In this document: in pieces, positions 33,105-43,813 of the stretch | How positions within the stretch are numbered: position 1 is the first letter of the stretch | Layout of the letters: each line of letters begins with the position of its first letter | From: Anastatus disparis | Lineage: Eukaryota > Arthropoda > Insecta > Hymenoptera > Eupelmidae | Length of the DNA stretch: 64,000 nucleotides | Direction: 5' to 3' | Assembly (NCBI GenBank): GCA_017163975.1 | Contig: JAFFSR010000097.1 | Location: forward strand, 496,001-560,000 | The notes under the pieces: generated by a model | What the model saw: the letters and a program-made list of their open reading frames with translations, nothing else | Told to the model about the DNA's origin: nothing | Database searches by the model: none | Made by a program: the position numbers and the translations under genes

Positions 33105-34306
33105 TTTTCAATTCTTTTTTGTTAATCGTCCTTGAAAGTGCCACGTATAACTGCTCATGACTTGGAAAATTGGTGTTGGTAAATACACTTCTACTTTCTT
33201 AAATGATTGTCCTTAAGACTTATCAATAGTCATTGCATGAGCAAGTTTTACAGGAAATTGTTTTCAGGTCATCTGGAATGGCAGTTCATCATTTGCTGAT
33301 AAGGTCATACGTGGTAAGAATATAGTGCTCTCTTTTTTACTCCCTGTAAATATTTGTGCAATAATAGTAAATTGTTTTTATTACATTGTTACTAATCAGG
33401 TTCCGTTACAAAATCCTTCATTTAAATTAACATTCCTTAGAAGCATTGCTATAGCTCTTTTTTTAATTATAATGTATGTGGAGGTAAACCGTTGGGTGTT
33501 CGAGAATTCAAAAATTCTTTTTGCAAAATTGCGTCTAAACTTTCGTCATTTGCATCTTTTGCGTTAATGCTCAAGTACTCTCTTACTGGTTCATTTATTT
33601 TTGATAAAATTTTTCCATTGATTTCTGTTACATCTACGTTTTTCAGTGCTAATATAATATTTTCGTAATAGTCACAATTTTCAATATTTATATTATGCCA
33701 GTAAATTTCATCAATCATATTGCCATTTGACAATATTTCTTTTGGAATTTGTATAACTTTATTTCCGTTTTCATATTTTGAATGAAAATTACCATTTCCT
33801 ATATTTAGTAACCAATTTTTAAATTTATTATCTGATTCCGATAAACGTTTATTTTCTTTCAAAGACATACATTGAAAATGTTTCCATAAATAGCTTTTTC
33901 GACACAATTTTCTACTGTCTGTGTTCTATTTCTATGTTTTACTAAATGTAATGTTTGTCTAAAATCACCTGATATAATAAATGTTTTTCCTCCAAATGGA
34001 TAATTATTACCACATACATCTTTAAACATGCGATCGACGGCTTCAAAAGCGTATTTTGATGTCATTGTGATTTCATTTCAGATAATAATTGATACATTTT
34101 TTCACCTATTTTGCTGTTCGCACTAATATTACATATTGTGTCTTCAGATATGTTGAACGGTAATTTAAATGCTGTATGTACTGTCACACTGTCCTGTAAT
34201 AAATTAGCCGTTATACCTGTTCATGATACAACTAAATAGTTGATTCCATGAATTTTTAGATATAATAAGTAGCTTTTACTACTGCTACCTGGACCGTCTA
34301 TATATT

Positions 34307-34364
<58 letters not shown>

Positions 34365-36115
34365 TTTTCAGTGCAGTTTGTATTCAATGAATTTATTATT
34401 GTATTAAAAATAGCCGTTTGAGTATTTGTTAGAGTATCAATGATTGACCCAATATTATTAATATTATTTACTGTAATATATTCAATTTTGTTATTTTCAA
34501 TATAGTATTCTGAAGTAGGTAAATTAAAGTCACTTAATGAGAATCCATTATTTGTTGAATTAACATTCATTATGCTTAATGCATATTATATACCTTTTTG
34601 TTCATTCATTTTTGGAGGATAAAAATAGATTTCATATTTTTCATATAATCCTCGAGCATAAATTGGATTGTAAAATGTACAAATGTAACTAAATAATTGA
34701 CAAAGAGCTTTTGGAAATTAAGATTTACATGATTCTTCTAAATATTTATCCCATTCATTATCGATTTCAATTTAATTTCTTGCTGTTTCTGCTTCAAAGA
34801 ATGTTGGGTACGTAATTCCATTAAAAGTTTTTTAGATTTCAAAAGATGTGTCAGCTTTTACGTGTGGCAGAAGTAATCTTAAAAAGAATCTTGCTTTTTG
34901 TTCTGGATTAACCAAGTATATTCTGGTTAGAATAGGTTTCATAGTCTTTTTTTTTTGTCCATGTTTCATGAATTCGATTGAAAACATAATGTTGCGGTAT
35001 ATCAGAATAAAAGTAATTATGTACCTCTGAGTCACTTTTATTAAGTATAAACCACGCTGTTAGTGTTGTCTTCACATTTTTCCCATCAATTTCGTATTCG
35101 GATTCTTCTTTTAATTACACATATTGTTCATTTTTATTATGAATGGCTAATCTATAAATTGTATGTGAAAGTTCACTAATATCAAATTCCAACATGTGAT
35201 GCATAGCTTCTCGCAGGCAAACGTATCTTGTGTTTATATATTGTTTAATTCTATCATAAAACATATCCAAATCATTTGTTTCATCCGTTTCATCATTAAT
35301 ATTACTTTCAGTATTTATTTTACTTGCTTTCATTTCTATAAATGCATAATTATGTCCTTTGAATGTAATTAAATGTGTATTTAAATAAGTATTTTATAAC
35401 TCCTATTGTGGAACATAATTCAATATTAATATGACAGTTAAACTTTAGTATTAAATACGGGTCATAAGGAACCACAAATCTATTGTCTTCCCACTTGTTT
35501 TTTGTGTATAATATCTCATTTTTTATTAGTTCTTTGTCAATAACCATTTGTCATTATTTTAGTTTCATTAAATCGTTTCGGAAAATTTTTCGTACACTTT
35601 CCTGATTCTGTATCCATACAAGGTGAGTTTTTATTCTGATCTTCACAAGGACCACGAATCATAAATTGTTTAACTATTTTATTTAATCTGGGATTTTCAT
35701 TTCTATTTACAATTTCAGCCATTATAAATTTATCAACGTCATCACTACTGTAAATTTTATCATCTTCACTCAAAAAAAATTAGCATATAAGCATGCGGTA
35801 ATCCACTTTTTTGAAATTCTACTACGCATGAATATGCAATGCATTTTCCCAAAATATGTTTTTAGAAATTTGCTCTATTTATAGTTTTAATTTTTGATGA
35901 AATTCTTCAACAAAAATATTTGGTCTATCTGTCACTTCTTCACTTCGTGCTATATTATTTGTGATTTCTTTCCATACCGGATTGCATGTCATATTAATAA
36001 AAAAACTTGTTTTCCCAATTTTTCGTACTTATGTCATGGGGTGAAGAAAATTTTGATATAAAGAACGCGGACTTTCTGTAAAAGTTGATGGTAATATAAA
36101 CATTTTTCTTATACT
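33105..36115 (-). pseudogene. Degenerate Helitron replicase-helicase (minus copy)
   Basis: Read from 36115 downward, pieces of the Rep and Pif1-like helicase appear in order. FILPSTFTESPRSLYQNF and INMTCNPVWKEI are at about 36,100-35,960. EFQKSGLPHAYMLI is the Rep HUH position, with H-x-Y instead of H-x-H. IVKQFMIRGPCED and KCTKNFPKRF fall at 35,537-35,773, VVPYDPYLILKFNCHINIE at 35,350-35,547, and RYVCLREAMHHMLEF at 35,115-35,333. LLLPHVKADTSFE lies near 34,832, the Walker A stretch DGPGSSSKS near 34,300, and GDFRQTLHLVKH at 33,859-34,065. PNGLPPHTL and the C-terminal LLRNVNL, AHAMTIDKS and LYVALSRT follow down to about 33,110. Many stops and frameshifts; dead. No Helitron termini were identified. 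Confidence 0.88.
34308..34362. repeat. (TA)n microsatellite inside the Helitron helicase
   Basis: TA run located just upstream (minus strand) of the Walker A sequence, reading as an Ile/Tyr run in the helicase frame. Confidence 0.92.
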
Positions 36116-36449
36116 ATGATTGTCAATAATAATTATTTACTTTTATTGAAGCTTATAAATTTACAAAAAATTAAAAAAAATATTTATTTCAATGCACAAT
36201 ATAATGATATGAATGTATGAAAAAAAATTAAATACATATTTTATATTGAACTGTTATTGTCAATGAAATTAGCAAATTTATATATAATAATATAATATAT
36301 GAAAATGCAACCGAGTGAAGTCAGGAGCAAGGTAAATTTTGCTCGTTTTATTATTAAGTTTAAAAAAAAGTAAAGTAATTTTACTAGTAAAACAGGTTAA
36401 ACAGTTATTCAAATTATTCTATATTAATGATTATTATTTTTGATATAAA
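36116..36449. other. AT-rich interval between divergent Helitrons, no gene seen
   Basis: About 330 bp separate the two head-to-head Helitron coding regions. No inverted repeats or promoter elements could be recognised with confidence. Confidence 0.5.
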
Positions 36450-36914
36450 ATGGAAAATTTAAAAATGATTGAAATTGATGAAGACGGTAATTGTTTATTT
36501 AGTTGTTTTGCTTATTATTCATACAATAATATAAATTTTCATAGAAAAGTTCGTTTGAATATTGTTAAAAATGTTATTACAAATTGGAATAATTATAAAT
36601 ATTTTATAATAGGAAATAGCTATTACAAACAAATTTTCAATGCTAATGAATATGAAATATTCATGTCTCAAAATTCAATTATAGGAAATGAATTAGAAAT
36701 TATTAGTTTTTCGAATATGTATAATGTTTACACCATAATAAATGTTATTAATTCTGGTAATTTTCATTACTTTGTAAATCATGTAAGTGAATTCAAATTA
36801 ACATTATTATTAACTGGAGAAAAAGATTTCGGTCACTATCAGATAATTGCATATAATAACATAAATATAAAATTTGAAATTAATAAATTAAGGCGACTAC
36901 GGAAGTTCGGTTGA
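36450..36914 (+). pseudogene. OTU-like cysteine protease domain of the Helitron, MITE-interrupted
   Basis: Starts ATG 36450. Motif IDEDGNCLFSCFAYY gives the catalytic Asp12/Cys15, and EKDFGHYQII gives the His near residue 129, so the triad positions are visible and intact. The last eight or so codons come from a MITE inserted at 36892. Beyond it the same protein continues from 37101 in the frame that ends at 37366. As an OTU enzyme it would cleave ubiquitin-type linkages; in Helitrons its role is not established. Confidence 0.8.
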
Positions 36915-37096
36915 ATTTCATTTTGTAGTTTTCAAATTACTCTTTCAGTTTCTAAAATTTTTTGGATTTTTTAATTTTTTACCATTAATTATAATCCGTA
37001 GAATGGTGGAAAATTAAAAAATCTGAAAAATTTTACATATTGAAAGAGTAATTTGTGAACTCAAAAATAAAACCTAACCTAAAATCCGAAGTCGCC
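36892..37096. mobile_element. 205-bp TTAA-type MITE in the OTU frame
   Basis: Ends GGCGACTACGGA / reverse complement GGCGACTTCGGA, flanked by TTAA at 36888-36891 and 37097-37100. Longer imperfect inverted arms include GAAAGAGTAATTTG and its inverse. Removal of the element and one TTAA leaves one continuous open frame across the site. piggyBac-type by target duplication. Confidence 0.92.
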
Positions 37097-37100
37097 TTAA

Positions 37101-37366
37101 AAAATAAAAACGATTATAAAAGAGAACTTAATTTTTCTGATTCAAATGAGATCCAGAGTAAAAAATTTAAATCAGCGGAATATTTATTTGTGGATAACAA
37201 AAAGAAAACTGTTTATTCTCACATAGACGTAGAAAATGAAAAACATAAACAAAATAATTCAGAATATATTTCTTTCTTTGGTGAAATGGACTTTTTTGTT
37301 CTAACTGTTCTGCAATATTTTGGAAAGAAGAAAGTAATAAAAATTGTTGTCAATAAGGAAAAATAA
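37101..37366 (+). pseudogene. Helitron linker segment downstream of OTU
   Basis: Continuation of the OTU-bearing protein after the MITE: a basic Lys/Asn-rich stretch, then FFGEMDFFVLT, which resembles the start of the Helitron N-terminal region with its Cys residues lost. Broken before 37,370. Confidence 0.6.
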
Positions 37367-37369
37367 TTT

Positions 37370-38525
37370 TATCACCGTTAAGTAAATACCCTGGGAAATT
37401 AAAATCTCTATTATTATACGACAATAATTTTAGAATACTAATTCGTTATTATAATAATCTTTTCTCATTTGCTACATTTAACGCTAATGTTAAATATGAA
37501 AGACAAAAAGCAATTTATAATTTGAAAATTCAAGGTCAAGTGTGTCATATAACACCTAATTTTTTATTACCAGTTAATAATGAAGATCCCTCTTGTGGTC
37601 AATTGTACATTTATGATAAAAATAAATGCAGTTGAAAAAACATTGAAAAATAATGAAAATTTAAGTAAAGAACACAGAAATTCTTACTAAAATTTTGAAT
37701 AATAATCCTTATGCCAAAAATTATAAATATTTACATCAATTATCAAATTTGGAAAACCATCCTAACTATAAATTATATTTCATTCGTAAAAATAATGAAC
37801 AAAAACATGTTTATAATAAACCACTTATATCAGAGTGTGGTGCTATTATTGTTTCTGATTCTGGCATTTCAAGTAATTTTGATATATGCGTATATCCTAA
37901 AAATGATTTGAATGATATAAAAAGTCATACTTATATTAATAAGTTATCGCATCATGTTGATCCAATGGTTTTTCCAATAATGTTTCCTGCTGGTGATTTA
38001 GGATGGAGTATTGGATATAAAAAAATTCCTAATTTAAATAATAATGAAAATCTTAGCATTTTACAGTTTTATACATATAGATTATCTTACAGACTTGATG
38101 CAAAAAATTTTAGTCCATTATTATTCGGAGGAAGATTAACTCAGCAAATGTTTTTACACGCATGCATTATGGTAGAAAGTAATAGAATGAATTTTTTTAG
38201 AAATAACCAAAAGCAATTAAGATTAGAATACTCCCAAGGTCTATTAGGTCACGTTATAGGTACTGCTTCAAATGATTCACAAAATAAAATTTTTTTTATC
38301 GATGGTCCTGGTGGATCAGGTAAAACATTTTTATATAGAACTTTAATTTTTTATTTTCTATCTATCAATAAGAGAATTTTATCTATGGCTTGGACTGGCA
38401 TTGCATCAATTCTATTACCTTGGGGTATGACAAGTCATAGAACATTTAGATTACCTTTAGATATGAGTAATATTGAAATTGCCTTTTTAAAATTAGAGTC
38501 AGATAAAAAAAATACGCGAAGCTGA
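37370..38525 (+). pseudogene. Helitron N-terminal domain fused to helicase start
   Basis: Segment 37,370-37,640 reads FRILIRYYNNLFSFATF and a following QVCHITPNFLLP stretch. The frame from 37,695 contains DPMVFPIMFPAGDLGW, FYTYRLSYRL, LLFGGRLTQQ and RMNFFRNNQKQLR, all Helitron N-domain hallmarks. It then jumps to IFFIDGPGGSGKTFLYR (Walker A, intact). The Rep HUH and Tyr motifs that should separate these are deleted. Confidence 0.85.
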
Positions 38526-39541
38526 TTGTATAATTTGGGATGAAGCTTCCATGATTTCAAAGAAAGCTTTGGAAATTGTTGATAGAACATTAAAAGATGT
38601 ATGTAATAATGATTTACCATTTAGTGGTAAGTTGATAACACTAGGAGGTGATTTCCGTCAAATTTTACCAATTATAAAAAAAGGGATTAAAGATACAATA
38701 AAAAAGAAAAAATATAAAATATTCACATTGTTGGTCATTATTTAACATCTTAAATTTGAAATCAAATATACGATCTCAGAATAAAAATTTTTCAAAATTA
38801 TTATTAAAAATTGGCGAAGATAAAATTAATACATTTAAAATATCAGAAGAATGGAAAACTATTGATATATGTACAACAATTTATAAAAATATTAATAATT
38901 CAGATATTGAAAACAAAGTTATTTTGGCTGCACATAACGATGATGTAAATGTACTTAACAATAAAATATTAAAATTACTTGATGGTGAAATTATAACATA
39001 TTATAGCATTGATTAAGCTTTACATAAAGGAATTGATGAAGTAGATGAAAATATTCATTTAAATTATCCAACTGAGACGTTAAACAAAATTCAGGAAGGA
39101 CTTCCACCCCATAAATTAAATTTAAAAATTAACGCAATCGTTATGTTAATTAGAAACTTAAGCATAAACGACGGTTTATGTAATGGTACAAGATTAAAGA
39201 TAAATAAATTATTCAAATATAATATAGAAGCAGAAATTATAACAGGTGAAAAAATTGGAAATAAAGTTTTCATTCCTAGAATTACGTTAAATACTGAAAA
39301 TTCTTTTTCTTTACCATATAATTTGTACAGAAAACAATTTCCAATAATATTAGCATTCGCGATAACAATTAACAAATCACAAGGACAGAGTTTTGATAAA
39401 ATAGGTTTATATATTAAACGTCCATTATTTTCTCACGGGCGATTACATGTTGCTCTTTCAAGATGTAAAAATCCAAATAAAATTTTCATACAAAATGATG
39501 TAAAAAATTTACAATTTATACAGAATATTGTTTGGAGATAA
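38500..39541 (+). pseudogene. Helitron Pif1-like helicase, C-terminal part
   Basis: After a frameshift in an A-run, IIWDEASM (Walker B/motif II) appears, then ITLGGDFRQILPI, a break near 38,745, LPPHKLNLKINAIVMLIRNL, a TAA near 39,015, GLCNGTRLKI, ILAFAITINKSQGQSF and LHVALSRCKNPNK. These follow the SF1B helicase motif order to the C-terminus. Ends at 39,541. Confidence 0.88.
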
Positions 39542-39638
39542 GCTTTTGAAAATTAAAATTTTTAAATTAAATGAATTTTAAACTAATTGAATTTCATTTG
39601 CTATTATAATCAAATGAACAAAAATCATTTATTAATGT

Positions 39639-39711
39639 TGTTTATTTTAATAGGATGGCAGTGAACAACAATAAGGTGCAAAAACACAAGAGACAAAAAT
39701 ACTTTAATGTT
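39639..39711 (-). repeat. BEL 3' LTR stub
   Basis: Matches the end of the 5' LTR up to ACTTTAATGT, then switches to pol sequence: a deletion junction. Confidence 0.88.
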
Positions 39712-40739
39712 TATTTCTGTACTGAATTGGATAAATGATACTCAAGAATAGCACCTAAAATGAAAGGGCTACACGTTAGACCGAAAACTAAACGCTTATG
39801 ACGAAAAACTGACACTTTACCGTCTGAAAACCATAAAAATCTTAAGTAATCTCTGACTTTTTGATTTATCTCAATCTGTAAAAATGCTTTACGTATGTCA
39901 GATATTACACCAATTTCATTTTCCCGGAATCTTAATAAGGTGTCCGGTATTAACTCTATAAGATTTTGACCTTTCTCGAGGCACTGATTCAAGGAGGGAA
40001 ACCTTTTTTCACGAGCGGACGCATCAAAGACTGGCCGGATTTTTGTAGTACGAAAAGGTTTAATAACATGGCGATGCGGTAGATAATGTGAAAAATTATC
40101 AATTTCCTTTGCCGGTACAAGTTCAATAAAATCTTGATTGATCCAATCTTTAAATACGTTATCATACTCTTCGAAAACCCCGTCTTTTTTCAATTTTTCC
40201 GATAATTTAATGAGGTGTGTCTTGGCTAATTCTAAATTACGCGATACCGGCGCATAATTATCTATCCACGGTAAATCAACAGAATATCTTTTATTCGAAT
40301 TTAAATATACGGTTTCTAAAAAGCGTTCTTTTATATTTTGTTCTTTTGTAAGATAATCAGATTTTTCTATTGGATCGCGTATACCCAAAACGTCCAAATG
40401 CCACAAATCAGTAATTTTCGCTTCATTAACAAACATAGACATTGAGGTCATAACATTATCTACTTTTTCTGTGCTCGGAATTTTTCCCATTATCGTCCAG
40501 CCAAATTTATACTCAAGCGCTGTCAAACCGTTATTTAACGCCCATTTATTTCCAGTAAGAAGCTTGCCTGCTATATCAGCACCTATTAGTAGGTCAATCG
40601 TATCATCGCAACATTTTGAATTTACTGTTAAATCACTGAGAATAATATTTCTATCTTTTATTTCTTCAAGGCATACATTATTATTAATCTTAGGTATATC
40701 AGCGCAAATAACGTTTTGACTCACGACTTGAAATTGCAC
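39711..40739 (-). pseudogene. pol: BEL Pol, N-terminal RT portion, truncated
   Basis: 342-codon frame covering the protease-RT linker and RT up to FGLTCSPFILGA. Visible RT features: YLPHRHVIKPF, TTKIRPVFDASARE, NQCLEKGQNLIELIP, IGVISDIRKAFLQIEI (catalytic Asp of motif A) and FRHKRLVFGL. The YxDD box is absent because the element is deleted right after EYHLSN. A one-base frame change near 40,740 separates it from the SLNGDYSCNF segment at about 40,740-40,764. Confidence 0.9.
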
Positions 40740-41885
40740 GAATAATCTCCGTTTAAACTTTTCATATGCGCTTTATATATGGGTCAAAATAACATCTTTT
40801 TATAAAAGTGTGCGCATGTGGATCACCGATTTTGCTGATTTTGAGATATGTTTTAGTATTATTAAAGTTAGGAATCTGTGCAAAATTTCAGCTCTCTAAG
40901 TGCAAAACTCGCCGAAATATGGCCTTTCAAAGGTCAAAAACTCCGCTTTTTTCGGCTGTTTTTCACTCTTTTTCAAAATTCTGCCAAGACTCGAGTTTTT
41001 AACATATTTTAATTCGGCAGGCGGCAATTTCTTCGTTTTTATGTTAATTTTAAATTTTCGTAATTATATTTTTAAAAAATTCTAATCAGGCTTCTGAAAA
41101 CTCTTAGAATAAAATACTGATTTTTGACATTTTTGACAATTTTTAAACAGCTGTAACTCATTTGAATTTTGATATTTTTAAATTATCAAAATTTTGTTTT
41201 ATTGGTCAAAAAGAAAGCTTTAATTTGCATTTTTAAATTTTCAAAAAGGTTTAAAATTGACGGAGATACAAAGGTTTAAAGTTTGCAAAATTTCTAAAAT
41301 ATACGTTTTTTACAAAATTTAGATCATTGTAACTCTGGCCGGACAACTTCAAATTCACTAAATCTTACAAGAAAACTTTCTATAAGTCACGTAAAATGAG
41401 GCCAAATAGGCCTGGTCAATGGTATCCTACGATTTTACTATTATTTGAACCTCTCATAATTCAGTATTTTTGCTTCACAAGTAAATCAATACACCCAGCT
41501 GTTGCGTCTTCTACTCATAAATGCGAAAACCTTAAAAGATTCAACAGGCTATAAATTATGAAATGAGCGATAAAAAACTTGATTTTATGCTTGAGTATAG
41601 GTCTCTAGGTCGTTTAGAATAAAAGTTATAACAGTTTGAGAATTTTTTATTTCTCAAGGTATCAAATCCGTGAACGCTTACTCTAGCCGATTTTTAGATT
41701 GGTCTTAAATTTCCTATAACTTAATTTTTATGATACTTCAGGACTCTTATTGAAGCTCTAATTAAAAATTATTGCTTGTAATTTCAATATCTTTGATGAA
41801 GTATAAATGTAAGTCTGCTAACATCTAAAATAAACAACTTTATTTTTTCTTATAACATCGTTAAGTCCCTATTGAAAATAATGAC

Positions 41886-42012
41886 GTCTTTTAAAGACGT
41901 CTTTGAAGAAACGTCTTTTAAAGACGTCTTTAAAAGACGTCTTTGGATGTGTCTGGATTTGTAACAAAAAAAGACGTCTTTAAAGACGTCTTTGAAAGAC
42001 GTCTTTTAATAA
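41886..42012. repeat. AAAGACGTCTTT cluster, left arm
   Basis: About eight to ten copies of the 12-bp palindrome AAAGACGTCTTT (or close variants) in 127 bp, partly overlapping as GACGTCTTTTAAAGACGTC. Mirror image at 42562-42700. Confidence 0.9.
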
Positions 42013-42561
42013 CGTCATAAGTCACAAGAGAAAATTCAAAAGTAGTTAAACTACAGGATAATAATTATTTTTTATTTTTCATTAAAACCTACAAAAATAC
42101 CTCTATTCATTAGTTGAAATAGAGTGTGAGAAAACTATCATTATTTTAGATCAAACGAAACTGTCAGTTTATATGCTCTGAACTGTCTTATTCTTTTCGT
42201 GCGCATTTGCTTACCATAAAGAAATCAATCGCTAAAAAGCGCGGTAGCCCTCTAACGAGCAATCATTAGTACTATTATATACATTCATATCAATTTGTAT
42301 AATAGTACTGATGATTGCTCGTTAGAGGGCTACCGCGTTTTTTAGCGATTGATTTCTTTATGGTAAGCAAATGCGCACGAAAAGAATAAGACAGTTCAGA
42401 GCATATAAACTGACAGTTTCGTTTGATCTAAAATAATGATAGTTTTCTCACACTCTATTTCAACTAATGAATAGAGGTATTTTTGTAGGTTTTAATGAAA
42501 AATAAAAAAATAATTATTATCCTGTAGTTTAACTACTTTTGAATTTTCTCTTGTGACTTAT

Positions 42562-42700
42562 GACGTTATTAAAAGACGTCTTTCAAAGACGTCTTTTAAA
42601 GACGTCTTTTTTTGTTACAAATCCAGACACATCCAAAGACGTCTTTTAAAGACGTCTTTAAAAGACGCCTTCTAAAGACGTCTTTAAAAGACGTCATTAT
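42562..42700. repeat. AAAGACGTCTTT cluster, right arm
   Basis: Mirror of the left-arm cluster with a few point differences (for example GACGCCTTC), showing the arms diverge slightly here. Confidence 0.9.
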
Positions 42701-43813
42701 TTTCAATAGGGACTTAACGATGTTATAAGAAAAAAATAAAGTTGTTTATTTTAGATGTTAGCAGACTTACATTTATACTTCATCAAAGATATTGAAATTA
42801 CAAGCAATAATTTTTAATTAGAGCTTCAATAAGAGTCCTGAAGTATCATAAAAATTAAGTTATAGGAAATTTAAGACCAATCTAAAAATCGGCTAGAGTA
42901 AGCGTTCACGGATTTGATACCTTGAGAAATAAAAAATTCTCAAACTGTTATAACTTTTATTCTAAACGACCTAGAGACCTATACTCAAGCATAAAATCAA
43001 GTTTTTTATCGCTCATTTCATAATTTATAGCCTGTTGAATCTTTTAAGGTTTTCGCATTTATGAGTAGAAGACGCAACAGCTGGGTGTATTGATTTACTT
43101 GTGAAGCAAAATACTGAATTATGAGAGGTTCAAATAATAGTAAAATCGTAGGATACCATTGACCAGGCCTATTTGGCCTCATTTTACGTGACTTATAGAA
43201 AGTTTTCTTGTAAGATTTAGTGAATTTGAAGTTGTCCGGCCAGAGTTACAATGATCTAAATTTTGTAAAAACGTATATTTTAGAAATTTTGCAAACTTTA
43301 AACCTTTGTATCTCCGTCAATTTTAAACCTTTTTGAAAATTTAAAAATGCAAATTAAAGCTTTCTTTTTGACCAATAAAACAAAATTTTGATAATTTAAA
43401 AATATCAAAATTCAAATGAGTTACAGCTGTTTAAAAATTGTCAAAAATGTCAAAAATCAGTATTTTATTCTAAGAGTTTTCAGAAGCCTGATTAGAATTT
43501 TTTAAAAATATAATTACGAAAATTTAAAATTAACATAAAAACGAAGAAATTGCCGCCTGCCGAATTAAAATATGTTAAAAACTCGAGTCTTGGCAGAATT
43601 TTGAAAAAGAGTGAAAAACAGCCGAAAAAAGCGGAGTTTTTGACCTTTGAAAGGCCATATTTCGGCGAGTTTTGCACTTAGAGAGCTGAAATTTTGCACA
43701 GATTCCTAACTTTAATAATACTAAAACATATCTCAAAATCAGCAAAATCGGTGATCCACATGCGCACACTTTTATAAAAAGATGTTATTTTGACCCATAT
43801 ATATTATGCGATT

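Larger units (their letters stand above)
36450..39541 (+). mobile_element. Degenerate OTU-bearing Helitron (plus copy), Rep core deleted
   Basis: Coding order: OTU cysteine protease domain (36450 on), linker, Helitron N-terminal domain (about 37,370-38,220, ending NNQKQLR), then directly the Pif1-like helicase (38,230-39,541). The Rep catalytic region normally found between these is missing. OTU domains are a known accessory of animal Helitrons. A 205-bp MITE sits in the OTU frame. Frameshifts near 37,370, 38,510 and 38,740 and a stop near 39,015 show it is dead. Confidence 0.85.
40774..43804. mobile_element. 3031-bp near-perfect palindromic (foldback) element
   Basis: Left arm about 40774-42280 and right arm about 42298-43804 are inverted copies with very few differences, around a short spacer near 42,290. 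Outer ends are (T/A)ATATATGGGTCAAAA. Flanks TATGCGCTT (40765-40773) and TATGCGATT (43805-43813) form a 9-bp target duplication with one mismatch, as for Foldback/MULE-type elements. Removing the element and one flank restores continuity of the interrupted BEL frame. No transposase; arms contain only mirrored frames of about 60 codons. Confidence 0.93.

Noticed and set aside
36450..36914. Host OTU deubiquitinase gene
   Set aside because: Catalytic motifs are real, but the frame continues into Helitron N-domain and helicase sequence and is MITE-interrupted, so it is a Helitron domain rather than a host gene.
40808..43769. Pairs of identical 61- and 64-codon frames on opposite strands
   Set aside because: They are mirror images produced by the palindrome arms, with no family resemblance or codon signal.
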